Positions 27,567 through 36,978 are shown, counted from the stretch's first letter. The stretch: DNA of 46,286 nt from Gemmatimonadota bacterium (GCA_020344215.1 CP070815.1:2554358-2600643); one strand, 5' to 3'. Notes: a model not told the origin generated them from the letters alone. Program-made: numbers and translations.

Positions 27567-29177
27567 ATGCAAACGGCGCAAGGCGGCGGCTCCGAGTCTC
27601 TGGATGCGATCAGGCTGGAAGTCTATCGCTCGCTGCTGCTGGCCATCGCCGAGGAGATGGGGGCGGCGCTTCGCCGCAGTGCCTACTCTCCCAACATAAA
27701 GGAGCGGCGCGACTACAGCTGCGCCGTATGCGACGGGGAGGCAAACCCGGTCGCCTTAGGCGATCACATGCCGGTGCACCTGGGGGCCATCCCGCAAAGC
27801 GTGGATGCGGCGGTGGGCGCTGTGAGTCTGGCCGACGGCGACGTTGTCGTCCTCAACGACCCGTACTACGGTGGCACGCACCTTCCCGACCTGACGGCCG
27901 TGCGTGGCGTCTGGGTCGAGGGGTGGGGCGGGCCGATCGCCTACGTCGCCTCGAGAGCCCACCATGCGGACATCGGCGGGCAGGCGCCGGGCTCGATGCC
28001 TCTTTCCCGAGAGATCTTCCAAGAGGGGCTGCGGATCCCCCCTGTACTCCTGGTGCGCCGCGGTGAAGTCCAGCCCGACGTATGGCACCTGCTGCTCGCC
28101 AACGTCCGGACACCGGTGGAGCGGGAAGGCGACCTTCACGCTCAGCTGGCCGCTCTCGAAGTGGGCGTGCGCCGGCTGCAGGAGCTCGCAGCGCGCGGCG
28201 GCGCGAGCTCGTTGGCCGCCGCCTTCGATGCGCTCTCCTCATACGCCGATCGCTTGGTCCGCGCCGTGATCCAACTTATCCCGGACGGCGAATACCGAGC
28301 CGAGGATTTCATGGACGACGACGGCGTGGACGCCGAGCCGGTACGTATCGCTGCCGCGATCACCGTCCAGGGTGACGAGATGCGCGTGGACTTCAACGGC
28401 TCGGCGACCCAAGTCGCAGGCAACATCAACGCCGTCGCCGCGATAACAGAGTCCGCCGTCCGTTACGTGCTGCGTTGCGTGGCCGAGGCGGTGCTGCGGA
28501 CCGCGCTCCCGGCTGGCGGTGGCGCAATGCCCGCCGTCACCATAGTCGCACCGCCGGGGACGATAGTGAACGCGCTGCCGCCGGCCGCGGTGGCGGCCGG
28601 CAATGTGGAGACCTCACAGCGGATCGTCGACGTCGTGTTCCGCGCAATGGGCCAGGCGCTGCCCGATCTGATCCCCGCCTGCTCGAGCGGGACGATGAAC
28701 AACTTCACCGTCGGCGGCCTCGATCCACGGACGGGGCAGTCCTTCGCTTACTACGAGACCGTAGCCGGCGGCATGGGAGGCGGCCCCGACCGCGAAGGCC
28801 TCTCCGGCGTTCACACCCATATGACCAACTCGCTGAACACGCCCGTCGAGGCGCTGGAACATGAGATCCCGGTACGTGTGCGCCATTACTCGCTACGGCG
28901 CGGATCGGGTGGCCAGGGACTTCGCAAGGGCGGTGATGGGCTACGCCGAGACATCGAGCTGCTGACGCCGGCCAGTATTTGTCTCCTGTCGGAACGGCGC
29001 CGCCACGCACCGTGCGGGGCCCGTGGCGGCGCCCCAGGGGCCTGCGGCGAGAACTGGCTGAACCGGGCCGGGAAGTGGATGACGCTCGCCGGAAAGGTGG
29101 CCCTCGAGGCCCAGGCGGGCGACCTGATCAGCATCCGGACACCAGGAGGAGGAGGATGGGGAAGCGCCGAATCTTGA
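27567..29177 (+). CDS. Hydantoinase B / 5-oxoprolinase family protein
   Basis: A 536-residue protein of the HyuB/OplB family, which with HyuA-type partners hydrolyses hydantoins, 5-oxoproline or related lactams or carboxylates acetone-like substrates using ATP. Recognisable features are NIKERRDYSCAVCD, HMPVHLGAIPQSV, LNDPYYGGTHLPDL, HADIGG and GGMGGGPDREG with THMTN. The protein is full length. No HyuA (ATPase) gene lies nearby; instead an alpha/beta hydrolase overlaps its 3' end. The ribosome site before the ATG at 27567 is weak. It is divergent from the small protein at 27459. Confidence 0.88.
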   Translation: MQTAQGGGSESLDAIRLEVYRSLLLAIAEEMGAALRRSAYSPNIKERRDYSCAVCDGEANPVALGDHMPVHLGAIPQSVDAAVGAVSLADGDVVVLNDPYYGGTHLPDLTAVRGVWVEGWGGPIAYVASRAHHADIGGQAPGSMPLSREIFQEGLRIPPVLLVRRGEVQPDVWHLLLANVRTPVEREGDLHAQLAALEVGVRRLQELAARGGASSLAAAFDALSSYADRLVRAVIQLIPDGEYRAEDFMDDDGVDAEPVRIAAAITVQGDEMRVDFNGSATQVAGNINAVAAITESAVRYVLRCVAEAVLRTALPAGGGAMPAVTIVAPPGTIVNALPPAAVAAGNVETSQRIVDVVFRAMGQALPDLIPACSSGTMNNFTVGGLDPRTGQSFAYYETVAGGMGGGPDREGLSGVHTHMTNSLNTPVEALEHEIPVRVRHYSLRRGSGGQGLRKGGDGLRRDIELLTPASICLLSERRRHAPCGARGGAPGACGENWLNRAGKWMTLAGKVALEAQAGDLISIRTPGGGGWGSAES

Positions 29178-29959
29178 CAGCGAAGGGGCCGCGCAGAGGC
29201 ATGCTGACCTCACGCGTGGTGATGCGGCGTGAGCTGCACGAAGGCCAGCTCCGTATGTACTACTTCGAGGCCGGCGTCGGCGCGCCGCTCGTCATGCTGC
29301 ACGGGCTCGGCGGCTCATCTCGCTGGTGGTTCCCTCTCTTCCCCGAGCTCTCGTCGGCCAGCCTCCGGCTGATTGCCCCGGACCTGCCCGGCTTCGGGCG
29401 CTCACCCGGCCCGCTGCTCGGGATCGCCGATGCCGCCAGGGCGGTCATCAAGCTGGTTGACCGCATGGGACTAGCTCACTTCTTCCTCTGCGGGCACTCG
29501 ATGGGCGGGGCGGTGGCGGCGCAGATCGCCGCGGACTACGGAGGCCGGGTCCGCCGCCTGGTGCTGGTCGACACCGCGGGCATCCCCGGCGTCGGCCCCG
29601 AGAGACTACTCGGGCGTATCGCACAGCCGTGGTCGTGGTGCCCGTTGCGGTTCTATTCGACGTTCATCGGGGATGTACTGAAGGCAGGGCCACGCAACAT
29701 GCTGAACGCGGCCCATGAGCTGCGCCGCTACGACATTCGGCCCAACCTCGACCGCATACGTGCACCGGCGCTCGTGATCTGGGGCGAGAAGGACGGTCTC
29801 ACACCACTGGAACACGGGCGAAGAATCGCCGCCGGTTTGCCGGACGGCCGTCTCGAGACCATCCCCGGGGCCCGCCACCTGCCAATGGTGAGCGCACCCG
29901 ACGTTGTCTCGCGGCTGATCGTGCGGTTCCTCGGCGAAGACTTCAAGACGGAGGCGTGA
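29156..29959 (+). CDS. Alpha/beta-fold hydrolase
   Basis: A 267-residue alpha/beta hydrolase with a complete catalytic triad: S115 in GHSMGG, D213 in GEKDGL and H241 in GARHLPM. An HG motif (49-50) helps form the oxyanion hole. It most resembles small esterases, lactonases or C-C hydrolases; substrate is not clear. The ATG at 29156 is chosen because AGGAGG at 29144-29149 precedes it, and this start lies inside the hydantoinase-B gene, overlapping its last 22 bases. The two are translationally coupled and likely act on the same pathway. Confidence 0.87.
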   Translation: MGKRRILTAKGPRRGMLTSRVVMRRELHEGQLRMYYFEAGVGAPLVMLHGLGGSSRWWFPLFPELSSASLRLIAPDLPGFGRSPGPLLGIADAARAVIKLVDRMGLAHFFLCGHSMGGAVAAQIAADYGGRVRRLVLVDTAGIPGVGPERLLGRIAQPWSWCPLRFYSTFIGDVLKAGPRNMLNAAHELRRYDIRPNLDRIRAPALVIWGEKDGLTPLEHGRRIAAGLPDGRLETIPGARHLPMVSAPDVVSRLIVRFLGEDFKTEA

Positions 29960-29974
29960 GCCGACGGCGTCTGG

Positions 29975-30766
29975 TCAGCGGACCCCGAGCATATCGGGGG
30001 TAAGCCGCTCGCCCTCCCTGTGTCCGGTCAGCTCGAGCGTCACCGACCCCACCTTCATCTTCGAGTTGAGGCGTACCGGTATGCGGCGCTCGTCGTCGGT
30101 GATGTAGACCTCCGCCTCTCCGCCCTCCGAAAAGATGCCCCGCGTCTTGATGATCGGACGAACCACTATCGTCTCGAACTCACCGGCCGGCACCTTCACC
30201 GTCTCACGCCGCAATACTTCCAAGATCACCGGATTCCGGTCGGCACGATAGTAGCGGTTCCACTCGTACCTCTCGCCGACCTCGAGCGGCACAGTGCGCA
30301 CGAAGTAGATGAAGGCGGCCTCGTCGAGCGCGTCACTCGGAATCGGGGCGCTCTCTCCGTCGTGCCGCGTCCGGATGCCGGCTTCCAAGTCGAAGAGGTA
30401 CTGCCGCTGCCGCTCGTAGCTGCCCTGCTTGGAGTCCTGTTCGTAGCGCCGTGTGGCGAGCAGGAACACGTCGAGCCACGAGTCCTGCTTGTCGTCGAGC
30501 TTGTAGAAAAACGTGCCCCCTCTGATGTGAAAGCGGAGGTGGTAAGTCGGATGCCCCGCGATCGAGTCGAGGCCCTCTACCTCCATGAAGGCCTCTCCGA
30601 CATTCAGCGGACCGAACTTCACACGGTAATCCAAGCGCTCGCCGAGCCCGAAGGGGACATCGGCGATCTCGCTCACGCTCGACCCGGCAGGCAGCGGTGG
30701 ATCCTGAGCGACGGCCGCGGCTGGTAAGGAGGCTGCCAAGAGTGCGAGTCCGATAACCGACCTCAT
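29975..30766 (-). CDS. DUF3108 periplasmic protein
   Basis: A 263-residue exported protein of the DUF3108 family with a 20-residue signal peptide (ends VAQ). The family core GLGERLDYRVKFGPLNVGEAFMEV (41-64) and a beta-rich C-terminal domain ending TGHREGERLTPDMLGVR are visible. Function is not established. It is last in a six-gene minus operon and overlaps the upstream glycosyltransferase by four bases, so it probably works in envelope or LPS maintenance. Confidence 0.8.
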   Translation of the reverse strand: MRSVIGLALLAASLPAAAVAQDPPLPAGSSVSEIADVPFGLGERLDYRVKFGPLNVGEAFMEVEGLDSIAGHPTYHLRFHIRGGTFFYKLDDKQDSWLDVFLLATRRYEQDSKQGSYERQRQYLFDLEAGIRTRHDGESAPIPSDALDEAAFIYFVRTVPLEVGERYEWNRYYRADRNPVILEVLRRETVKVPAGEFETIVVRPIIKTRGIFSEGGEAEVYITDDERRIPVRLNSKMKVGSVTLELTGHREGERLTPDMLGVR

Positions 30767-31482
30767 CTTTGCCTCAACAGTCCAATGTAATCACGGGCGG
30801 CACGCCAGAGCGAGAGGCGGCTGGACCGAGCCTGCCTGTCGTAGCGCGCCTCCGACTGCAGCTCTTCCACGCGCTTCGTGTGCGGCGCGACCGCCATGAG
30901 CAGTTCCAGACTCGCTGCCCACCCGTCGCGCCTCACCAGCGGTTCGCCGTCCCGGCCTCTCAGCGCGCGCTTGACCAAGCCGACCCGATAGGCCCGCAGG
31001 CCCGAGATCGGATCGCTCACCCCCTGCGGCAAATGGTACTTGCGTTCCAGCCAGAGTAACCCCCTGCGGACCCAGCGGATCACTAAAGGCAGCCGGGAAC
31101 CATTCGGCTGAGCGGCAACGACGAGGTCGGCCCCGCCCTCGATTCGCTTGACCATGGTCGGTATGGCCAGCGGCTCGTCCGTGAAGTCCGCCTGCAGGGT
31201 GACAATGATGTCGCGTCGTGGATAGGAACAGCGGGCGACCGCCTCGCGCAGTAATCGCTCGAGCGAGGCGCCGTGACCTTTGCGGGTCTCGTTGCGCAGT
31301 ATTGCCAGAGGAAGCACCTGAACGTAGGGCGACACGACTTCGTACGTGCGATCGGTTGACGCGTCATCCAGGAAGAGCACCTCGTAGTCGCGCCTGAAAT
31401 CCGTCATCACCTGACGAATCTTCCAGAGCAAGACGCCAGCCGTCCGCTCCTCGTTGTGTGCGGGAATGCAAATGTAAATCAC
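30763..31482 (-). CDS. Family 2 glycosyltransferase
   Basis: A 239-residue GT-A-fold glycosyltransferase. The nucleotide-sugar site has CIPAHNEE (5-12), LDDAS (38-42, with D39/D40) and the metal-associated ADF (98-100, in VTLQADFTDEP). It lacks transmembrane segments of the dolichol-phosphate-mannose-synthase kind. It belongs to the tonB-porX-msbA-lpxL-GT2-DUF3108 operon; a role in building lipid A or another surface glycan fits, but the sugar is not known. Confidence 0.85.
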   Translation of the reverse strand: MIYICIPAHNEERTAGVLLWKIRQVMTDFRRDYEVLFLDDASTDRTYEVVSPYVQVLPLAILRNETRKGHGASLERLLREAVARCSYPRRDIIVTLQADFTDEPLAIPTMVKRIEGGADLVVAAQPNGSRLPLVIRWVRRGLLWLERKYHLPQGVSDPISGLRAYRVGLVKRALRGRDGEPLVRRDGWAASLELLMAVAPHTKRVEELQSEARYDRQARSSRLSLWRAARDYIGLLRQR

Positions 31483-31538
31483 TGCTATGTACTTTTGTTA
31501 TGCGTTCTCCGCCGTCGCAGGCCGCTGCTGCGGGGCGG

Positions 31539-32456
31539 TCAGTTGCGCAGCTCTTGTCTGTTCATACCACCGCCCTCCGCTGCTGTTCCCGGGGGCACCG
31601 TTTTCCACCGCTTATGATGCCAAAAATACTGCTCCGGCGAAAGCCGGATGCGGCGTTCCAACTCGCTCGCCCACATGCGGGTGAGCGCCACGACCTGCTC
31701 TTTGACGTCTGCGCCCGCCGGCGGCTCCAACCGCACCACAAAGGCTTCATAGCGTCGCGCCCCGACCCGGCGCACTCCGCCGAGCAAGAACGGGGCGCCC
31801 GCCCGTAGCGCCAAGAGAGCCGGGGCGCGGTGAGTCGAAGCCAGCCGTCCGAAGAAAGGGACGAAGACCCCTCGCTCCCGCGCGTCCTGGTCCGCCACGA
31901 AGGCGACGACACGCCCTGCGGCGAGGCTGCCCATCAAGCGGCCCCAGGCATCGGTCCGCTCGATCAGCCCTATCCCCAGCCGCTCTCGCATCTGCTTTAC
32001 GAAGTAGCTGAGCTGCCGGTTCTTGAGCCGCTGCCACACAGCGTCGACCGGGTAGCCGAGGGCGGCCAGCGTCGATCCGGCAAGCTCCCAGTTGCCGAGA
32101 TGTCCGCTTACCACCACGACGCCGCGTCCCTCCTCGAACGCGGCGCGCAACTCGTCGCCCCCCTCGGTAAGTTCCACGCGACGTCGAACCTCGTCGAGCC
32201 CCAGCCGCACCAGAGCCGGAACCGTAAACCACTCGCGGCCCACGTGCTCGAAGCACGCTCTCGCCGTCCTCCGTACCCAGGTCTCGTCACGATCGGGATA
32301 CGCCCGGCCGAGCTGCTCCTCGACCACTCGGCGGCGCCAGCCGAGGCGGTGGGCCAGCCGGCCGAGCGTCGCGCCCAGGCGCTCGCTCGACCTCGGGGCC
32401 CTGCCAAGCAGGCCGAACACCAGCCGAGCGAGACCGTACTCGAGACGGTGGCGCAA
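31539..32456 (-). CDS. Lipid A acyltransferase, LpxL/HtrB-type
   Basis: A 305-residue inner-membrane acyltransferase of the LPLAT/LpxL-LpxM family, which adds secondary acyl chains to lipid A. The catalytic H119-x4-E124 motif (HLGNWE) and the C-terminal EQYFWHHKRWKT typical of LpxL/HtrB proteins are present, with a short N-terminal hydrophobic helix (about 8-25). It lies 5 bp downstream of msbA and 56 bp upstream of the glycosyltransferase, which supports a role in LPS. Which of LpxL, LpxM or a related lysophospholipid acyltransferase it is cannot be told. Confidence 0.85.
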   Translation of the reverse strand: MRHRLEYGLARLVFGLLGRAPRSSERLGATLGRLAHRLGWRRRVVEEQLGRAYPDRDETWVRRTARACFEHVGREWFTVPALVRLGLDEVRRRVELTEGGDELRAAFEEGRGVVVVSGHLGNWELAGSTLAALGYPVDAVWQRLKNRQLSYFVKQMRERLGIGLIERTDAWGRLMGSLAAGRVVAFVADQDARERGVFVPFFGRLASTHRAPALLALRAGAPFLLGGVRRVGARRYEAFVVRLEPPAGADVKEQVVALTRMWASELERRIRLSPEQYFWHHKRWKTVPPGTAAEGGGMNRQELRN

Positions 32457-32461
32457 TCGGC

Positions 32462-34300
32462 TCAGCGGTCCTCCACCTCGCTGCCAGCCTTCCCACCCAC
32501 GGCAGCCTCGAATTGCAGCTCGTAGAGTCTACGGTAGGCACCTTGGCGCGCCAGCAGGTCCTCGTGATTGCCGGACTCGACGATCTCGCCGTCGTGCAGG
32601 ACGATGATCTGGTGCGCGCCCCGGATCGTCGATAGGCGGTGGGCAACGACGATGACCGTCCGGTTCGCCAGCAACCGATCGACCGCTTCCTGGACGAGCC
32701 GTTCGGACTCGGCATCGAGCGCCGACGTGGCTTCGTCGAAGATCAACAGCGGTGGGTCACGCAGGATGGCCCGGGCGATCGCGATCCGCTGGCGCTGGCC
32801 GCCCGAGAGGCGAACACCGCGATCACCCAGCAGCGTGTCGTAGCTGTTCGGCAGGTGCTCGATGAACTCGTGGGCGTTGGCCGCCCGCGCCGCCGCCTCG
32901 ATCTCCTCCTGGCTGTAGCGGTCGGGAACAGCATAGGCGATGTTCGCCCGGACCGTATCGTGGAAGATAACCGCCTCCTGCGAAACGACGCCCAGCAGGT
33001 TACGCAGCGAGTCGAGCCGGATCTCGGCGATGTCGACCCCGTCCAGCGTGATGCGGCCACTGGCCGGCCGATAGAAGCGCGGTAGCAGATCGACGATGGT
33101 GCTCTTCCCAGCGCCCGACGGCCCGACCAGAGCAACGACTTCGCCACGCTTGACTTTGAAGCTCACACCCTTGAGCACCGGCTCTTCACCATCGTAGGCG
33201 AAATCGACGTCCTCGTAGGCGACCTCGCGCTCCAGTCCGTCCTTCACATGGCCGTCCTCGGTCGCCGGCTCCGAGCCGGCGTCCAGTATCTCGAAGAACC
33301 TGTCCGCCGCGGCCAGGGAGGCCTGTGCCCGCGCCGGGAACATCGTCAGCCCCTTGAGCGGCGACTGCATGCGCAGTGATATCGTCAGAAAGGTAAGAAA
33401 CGCTTCGGCGGTCATCTCGCCGCTGAACACGAACTGCGCCCCCACCCATACCAACACGAGCGTGACGGTACCGCCGAGCAATTCGGAGAGGGGTGACGTG
33501 AGCAGGCGGATGCGTTCCGCACGGACAATGTCCTTGAAGACGACCTGGTTTGTCCGGCCGAAACGGTCTTTCTCGTAGTGCTCAGCACCGTACGCCTTGA
33601 CCAAGCGCGCGCCCGACGCTGTCTCTTGCAGCATGCTCGTCAGCTCGCCCTGCGCGTCGTAAGCGCTCCGGAACCCGCGGCGCAGCCGGTAGAGCATCGG
33701 CTTGAGGAAGCCGAGGAATAGAGGCGCCACCACGAATGCAAGCAGCGACAGCTTCCAGGAGATCAGGAAAAGCATCAGGGCAAAGGCGACCAGCGACACC
33801 ATGTGCTTCGACACATCCGCCATGGTGATCTTGATCATCTCCTTCGTCTGATTCGTATCGGTGAAGACCCGAGCTACGAGCTGGCCGACCTTGTTGCGAT
33901 CGAAGAAGCCCAGTGGCAGCCGCTGCAGATGACCGTACAACTCGTTGCGCATGTCGCGCACGATGCCTTCCTGCGCCTGCACGCCGAGTGCGGTCGCCGC
34001 ATAGAAGAAAGCGTTCTTTAGCAGCAGGGCCGCCATCACGACGACGACCACGTTGCGCAGCGCCTCGTTGGGGCTCGCGCCGGCGAGGAAGCCGCCGAGC
34101 GTCGCATCCAGCACACGTTCCACCAGGCTGCTCGCCCCGGGGATAACCAGCGATTCGCCGAACAGCGCGCGGAGGAACGGGATGAGCAGGATCATCGAGA
34201 AGCCGTCGAGCAGCGAGCCGAGGGCCAGGGTGGCCAAGCTGGCCAGTACGAGCCAGCGATACGGCTTCAGATAGCCGACCAGCCGAAGCCAGGTGTTCAT
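32462..34300 (-). CDS. msbA: Fused lipid flippase ABC transporter, MsbA-like
   Basis: A 612-residue half-transporter: six transmembrane helices (about 15-310) then an ATPase. Walker A is GPSGAGKST, the ABC signature LSGGQRQRIAIARA, Walker B LLIFDEATSALD, and the H-loop is in VVAHRLSTI. MsbA flips lipid A-core to the periplasmic side of the inner membrane. The ATG at 34300 overlaps the upstream porX-like stop by four bases, and lpxL follows after 5 bp, both strong support for lipid A. Length matches. It would work as a homodimer. Confidence 0.9.
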   Translation of the reverse strand: MNTWLRLVGYLKPYRWLVLASLATLALGSLLDGFSMILLIPFLRALFGESLVIPGASSLVERVLDATLGGFLAGASPNEALRNVVVVVMAALLLKNAFFYAATALGVQAQEGIVRDMRNELYGHLQRLPLGFFDRNKVGQLVARVFTDTNQTKEMIKITMADVSKHMVSLVAFALMLFLISWKLSLLAFVVAPLFLGFLKPMLYRLRRGFRSAYDAQGELTSMLQETASGARLVKAYGAEHYEKDRFGRTNQVVFKDIVRAERIRLLTSPLSELLGGTVTLVLVWVGAQFVFSGEMTAEAFLTFLTISLRMQSPLKGLTMFPARAQASLAAADRFFEILDAGSEPATEDGHVKDGLEREVAYEDVDFAYDGEEPVLKGVSFKVKRGEVVALVGPSGAGKSTIVDLLPRFYRPASGRITLDGVDIAEIRLDSLRNLLGVVSQEAVIFHDTVRANIAYAVPDRYSQEEIEAAARAANAHEFIEHLPNSYDTLLGDRGVRLSGGQRQRIAIARAILRDPPLLIFDEATSALDAESERLVQEAVDRLLANRTVIVVAHRLSTIRGAHQIIVLHDGEIVESGNHEDLLARQGAYRRLYELQFEAAVGGKAGSEVEDR

Positions 34301-35883
34301 CGCGCCTCACCCCGCGGTTTGAGCAGAGCGACGGGCAGAATCATCTCGTCCGGGCTGATGCCGCCGTGCAGGAAGCTGTCCCGGTACCTCGACTGGTACT
34401 CCCGCAGTTTGGTGGGATAGACGAAGAAGTAGTCCTCGCGGGCGATCAGGTAATTGGTCTTCAGGCCGCCGCCCGGGAGTCGGATCAGCGTGCCGTCCTT
34501 GACCATGAACACGGTCTCCGGGCTCTCCGCCCGCAAATCATCGCCGTACTTGTATCGCAGACTCGCCGTGGCATCCCGCTTGGCGAACACCGTCGCCGGC
34601 CGATGACAGTGGACCGACCCGTGGTCGGTGGTCAGCAGTACACGAGCACCGCGCGCCCGCATGACCTTCAACGCACTGCGCAGATCGGAGCCCTCGTACC
34701 AGGTCACCGTCAGCCGGCGCAGCGCTTCCGCGTCACGCGCCATCTCGAATAGCAGCTGCGACTCTCCGCGACCGTGCGTCAGCAGATCCACGAAGTTGAA
34801 GACGATGGCGATGGCGCGCGGCTCATCGAGCAATGCCGGCAAGCGTCGCAGCATCCCCTCGCCATCGCTCACCGTGTTGACCTTCTCGTAGTGCGTCGCC
34901 ACGCAACCGCCGGTGAGCCGTGCGATCTGTTGGCCGAACAGCTCGTCCTCGAATGAGTTTAGTCCCGACTCCTCGTACGACTCGGGCCAGCCCGGACGCT
35001 GCTTCACTAGCTCGTCGGGGAAGATCCCGCCGAATATCGCGTTGCGAGCGTAAGGCGTCGCGCTCGGCAGGATCGAGACGTAGAGGTCCGACTCGACCTC
35101 GAAATCCTCTTCGATGACGGGCTGCAACGCACGCCACTGATCCAGCCGCATGCAGTCAACAACGATGAGCACCGCAGGCTCGCCGTGCGCCAGCAGCGGC
35201 AGGAAGAAGTGCGGGATGACGTCCACCGAGAGCGACGGGCGTTGGCCCGGGCCCTCGGCTACCCAGCGCACGTAGTTCTCTACCACGAAGTCGGTAAACT
35301 CGCGCCGCGCGTCGCCACTCAGCGTGTGGAGCGATTCGAGCAGACCCGACTCATCCGCCGCGCTCAACTCCAGATCCCAGTTGACGAGGTCGGAATACAG
35401 GTCCGTCCACTCGCGCCAGCTCCTCGCCCCGTCGATACGGGCGCGCAGCTCTGAGAAGGCACGCACGAAATCACGGGCCATCTGCTCGTGGCGGAGTCCG
35501 GGGCCCTCGAGCAGGCGCGCGACGGCCGACGCGACCTGACGGGGGCTGGTCGGCTTGACGATGTACTCATCGGCGCGCCGCGCGATCGCCTCCCGCAGCG
35601 TCGATTCAGCCTCGCTCTTCGTCACCATCACGACGGCAACACGAGAATCGAGGCCGCGGATCTCCCGCAGCATCTCGGTGCCGGTTCGCCCCGGCATCTC
35701 CTGGTCAAGGATGATCAGATCGTAAGGATGACGGCGGATCTGGCTCAAAGCGTCGTCGCCGTTGGGCGACGTGTCCACCTCGTAGCCCCGCTGCTCGAGG
35801 ACCAGACGGTGCGGTAGCAGCAGGTCGATCTCGTCGTCGACCCACAGTATCCGACCTTTGACCGCTTTTCTCGTACTCGTCAC
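34297..35883 (-). CDS. porX: PorX-like response regulator with PglZ/alkaline-phosphatase-superfamily effector domain
   Basis: A 528-residue response regulator. The receiver domain (about 1-125) has D16/D17, the phosphoacceptor D60 (IILDQEMPG), T88 and K110. The C-terminal PglZ domain (about 180-520) has metal-site motifs VDCMRLDQW, SATPYARNAIFGG, FVDLLTHGR and TTDHGS. In Bacteroidetes PorX works with PorY and SigP in type IX secretion, and its PglZ domain is reported to hydrolyse oligonucleotides. Here it is coupled to tonB (GTGA overlap, 35880-35883) and to msbA (4-base overlap), so it may instead control envelope or lipid export. The start could be the in-frame GTG at 35907. No sensor kinase is nearby. 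Confidence 0.8.
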   Translation of the reverse strand: MTSTRKAVKGRILWVDDEIDLLLPHRLVLEQRGYEVDTSPNGDDALSQIRRHPYDLIILDQEMPGRTGTEMLREIRGLDSRVAVVMVTKSEAESTLREAIARRADEYIVKPTSPRQVASAVARLLEGPGLRHEQMARDFVRAFSELRARIDGARSWREWTDLYSDLVNWDLELSAADESGLLESLHTLSGDARREFTDFVVENYVRWVAEGPGQRPSLSVDVIPHFFLPLLAHGEPAVLIVVDCMRLDQWRALQPVIEEDFEVESDLYVSILPSATPYARNAIFGGIFPDELVKQRPGWPESYEESGLNSFEDELFGQQIARLTGGCVATHYEKVNTVSDGEGMLRRLPALLDEPRAIAIVFNFVDLLTHGRGESQLLFEMARDAEALRRLTVTWYEGSDLRSALKVMRARGARVLLTTDHGSVHCHRPATVFAKRDATASLRYKYGDDLRAESPETVFMVKDGTLIRLPGGGLKTNYLIAREDYFFVYPTKLREYQSRYRDSFLHGGISPDEMILPVALLKPRGEAR

Positions 35884-36512
35884 AGCCTCCAGGTGTAGCT
35901 CCACCACACGGCGATCGGTTCGCCGAATCGCAGTGCCGGCTCGAAGACCCAGTCACGCGCTTCCCGAATCAGGTCCTCGTTGTACCCCCCGTCCGGGGTA
36001 GGCGGATCGAGGCGAACGCTGTCCACCGCACCGGCCTGGTTGACGTAAACCCACACGGTCACCTCGGATCCGCGCACCGAGTTGGGCCGGTCCAGAGGCG
36101 CCATGATGATCCCCCTCGGTGTCGGGGGAATCAGCCGGTTCGGGTCCTCCGTCGAATCGCCGGCGTCGCCCCCCGGTACGCCGGACCGAACGCTCTCCCG
36201 CGGATCGCGCAACTCGATCCAGCTCTCAGCCATCTCCGGCAGCGGCGTGTCGACCTCAACCTCCCTGATCTCAGGAACCTCTGGGCGCGGCGGAATCCAG
36301 ATCTCCGTCCGCGGCGGAAGCACCACCGAGACCATGCCATCCGAGCTGGGGGCCAGCGGTGTGCCGGCGCGCGAACCGCTGGAGCGACTCCACTCAGCCA
36401 GCGTGTTGGAAAGAAGCAGGGCGATCAGGTGCACGAGCAGGGAGAGCAAGAATCCGAGGCGCCATACCCCGCGCTCCCGGCGCACGCGCTGTCCGATCCG
36501 ATCCGTTGCCAT
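35880..36512 (-). CDS. TonB-family energy transducer
   Basis: A 210-residue protein with one N-terminal transmembrane helix (about 18-37), a proline-rich periplasmic linker (about 65-135: PPRTEIWIPPRPEVPEI and ...RLIPPTPRG), and a C-terminal TonB-like domain (about 145-210: EVTVWVYVNQAGAVDSVRL...WVFEPALRFGEPIAVWW). It would pass proton-motive-force energy to outer-membrane receptors or act as a structural partner. ExbB/ExbD are not in the window. It is first in the six-gene operon; a weak GGAAGG site about 8 bases upstream of the ATG serves as ribosome site. Confidence 0.82.
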   Translation of the reverse strand: MATDRIGQRVRRERGVWRLGFLLSLLVHLIALLLSNTLAEWSRSSGSRAGTPLAPSSDGMVSVVLPPRTEIWIPPRPEVPEIREVEVDTPLPEMAESWIELRDPRESVRSGVPGGDAGDSTEDPNRLIPPTPRGIIMAPLDRPNSVRGSEVTVWVYVNQAGAVDSVRLDPPTPDGGYNEDLIREARDWVFEPALRFGEPIAVWWSYTWRL

Positions 36513-36809
36513 CGCCCCGGCCTTCCTTACCGGCGTGTTTGAAAACTAGACGAGCCACTCCCCACGGGAAAGGGCGGCGCCGCGGTCCCCAATCATAAGG
36601 TACACGCCCTCAACGGATTAGCAGCCCTACCCCACGTCGGCCTGTCCCCGCCGAGGCGGTACGTCCCCCCCTCACTACGGGCCCCGGCTCCCCGAGCTTC
36701 ACCCGAGGCACGCTCTTGCCCGGCCTCCGGTGGGTGGCCAAGTTTGCCAGCACCCGATATCGCTCCGACCAACCCGCCGTTGCCGGCGCAGCCGAGGAGA
36801 CCACCGAGG

Positions 36810-36944
36810 ATGATGGGGCTTGAGGGGGCGGTTATCATTCCTTTTCTAATTCTGGGGAGCGCGGCGATCATCTATTGGGGCCTCATCGCTGTCCGAGAGC
36901 GTCAACTCGCGCAGCGCAGCGGCGACGAAACCCCCAACGACTGA
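36810..36944 (+). CDS. Small single-TM membrane protein
   Basis: A 44-residue open frame starting ATG ATG: one hydrophobic helix (about 7-27: VIIPFLILGSAAIIYWGLIAV) followed by a basic turn (RERQ) and a polar tail. The first ATG at 36810 has GAGGAG about 11 bases upstream; the second at 36813 is equally possible. It lies 34 bp before kbl. The single predicted helix and the ribosome site are the evidence; it may be a regulatory micropeptide or just a small membrane anchor. Confidence 0.5.
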   Translation: MMGLEGAVIIPFLILGSAAIIYWGLIAVRERQLAQRSGDETPND

Positions 36945-36978
36945 TCGACCGTTAGGGTACAACCACGCGGAGGCCACC

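Noticed and set aside
28979..29155. Longer start for the alpha/beta hydrolase
   Set aside because: The extra codons overlap the hydantoinase gene in another frame and are Arg/Pro-rich; the strong AGGAGG supports 29156.
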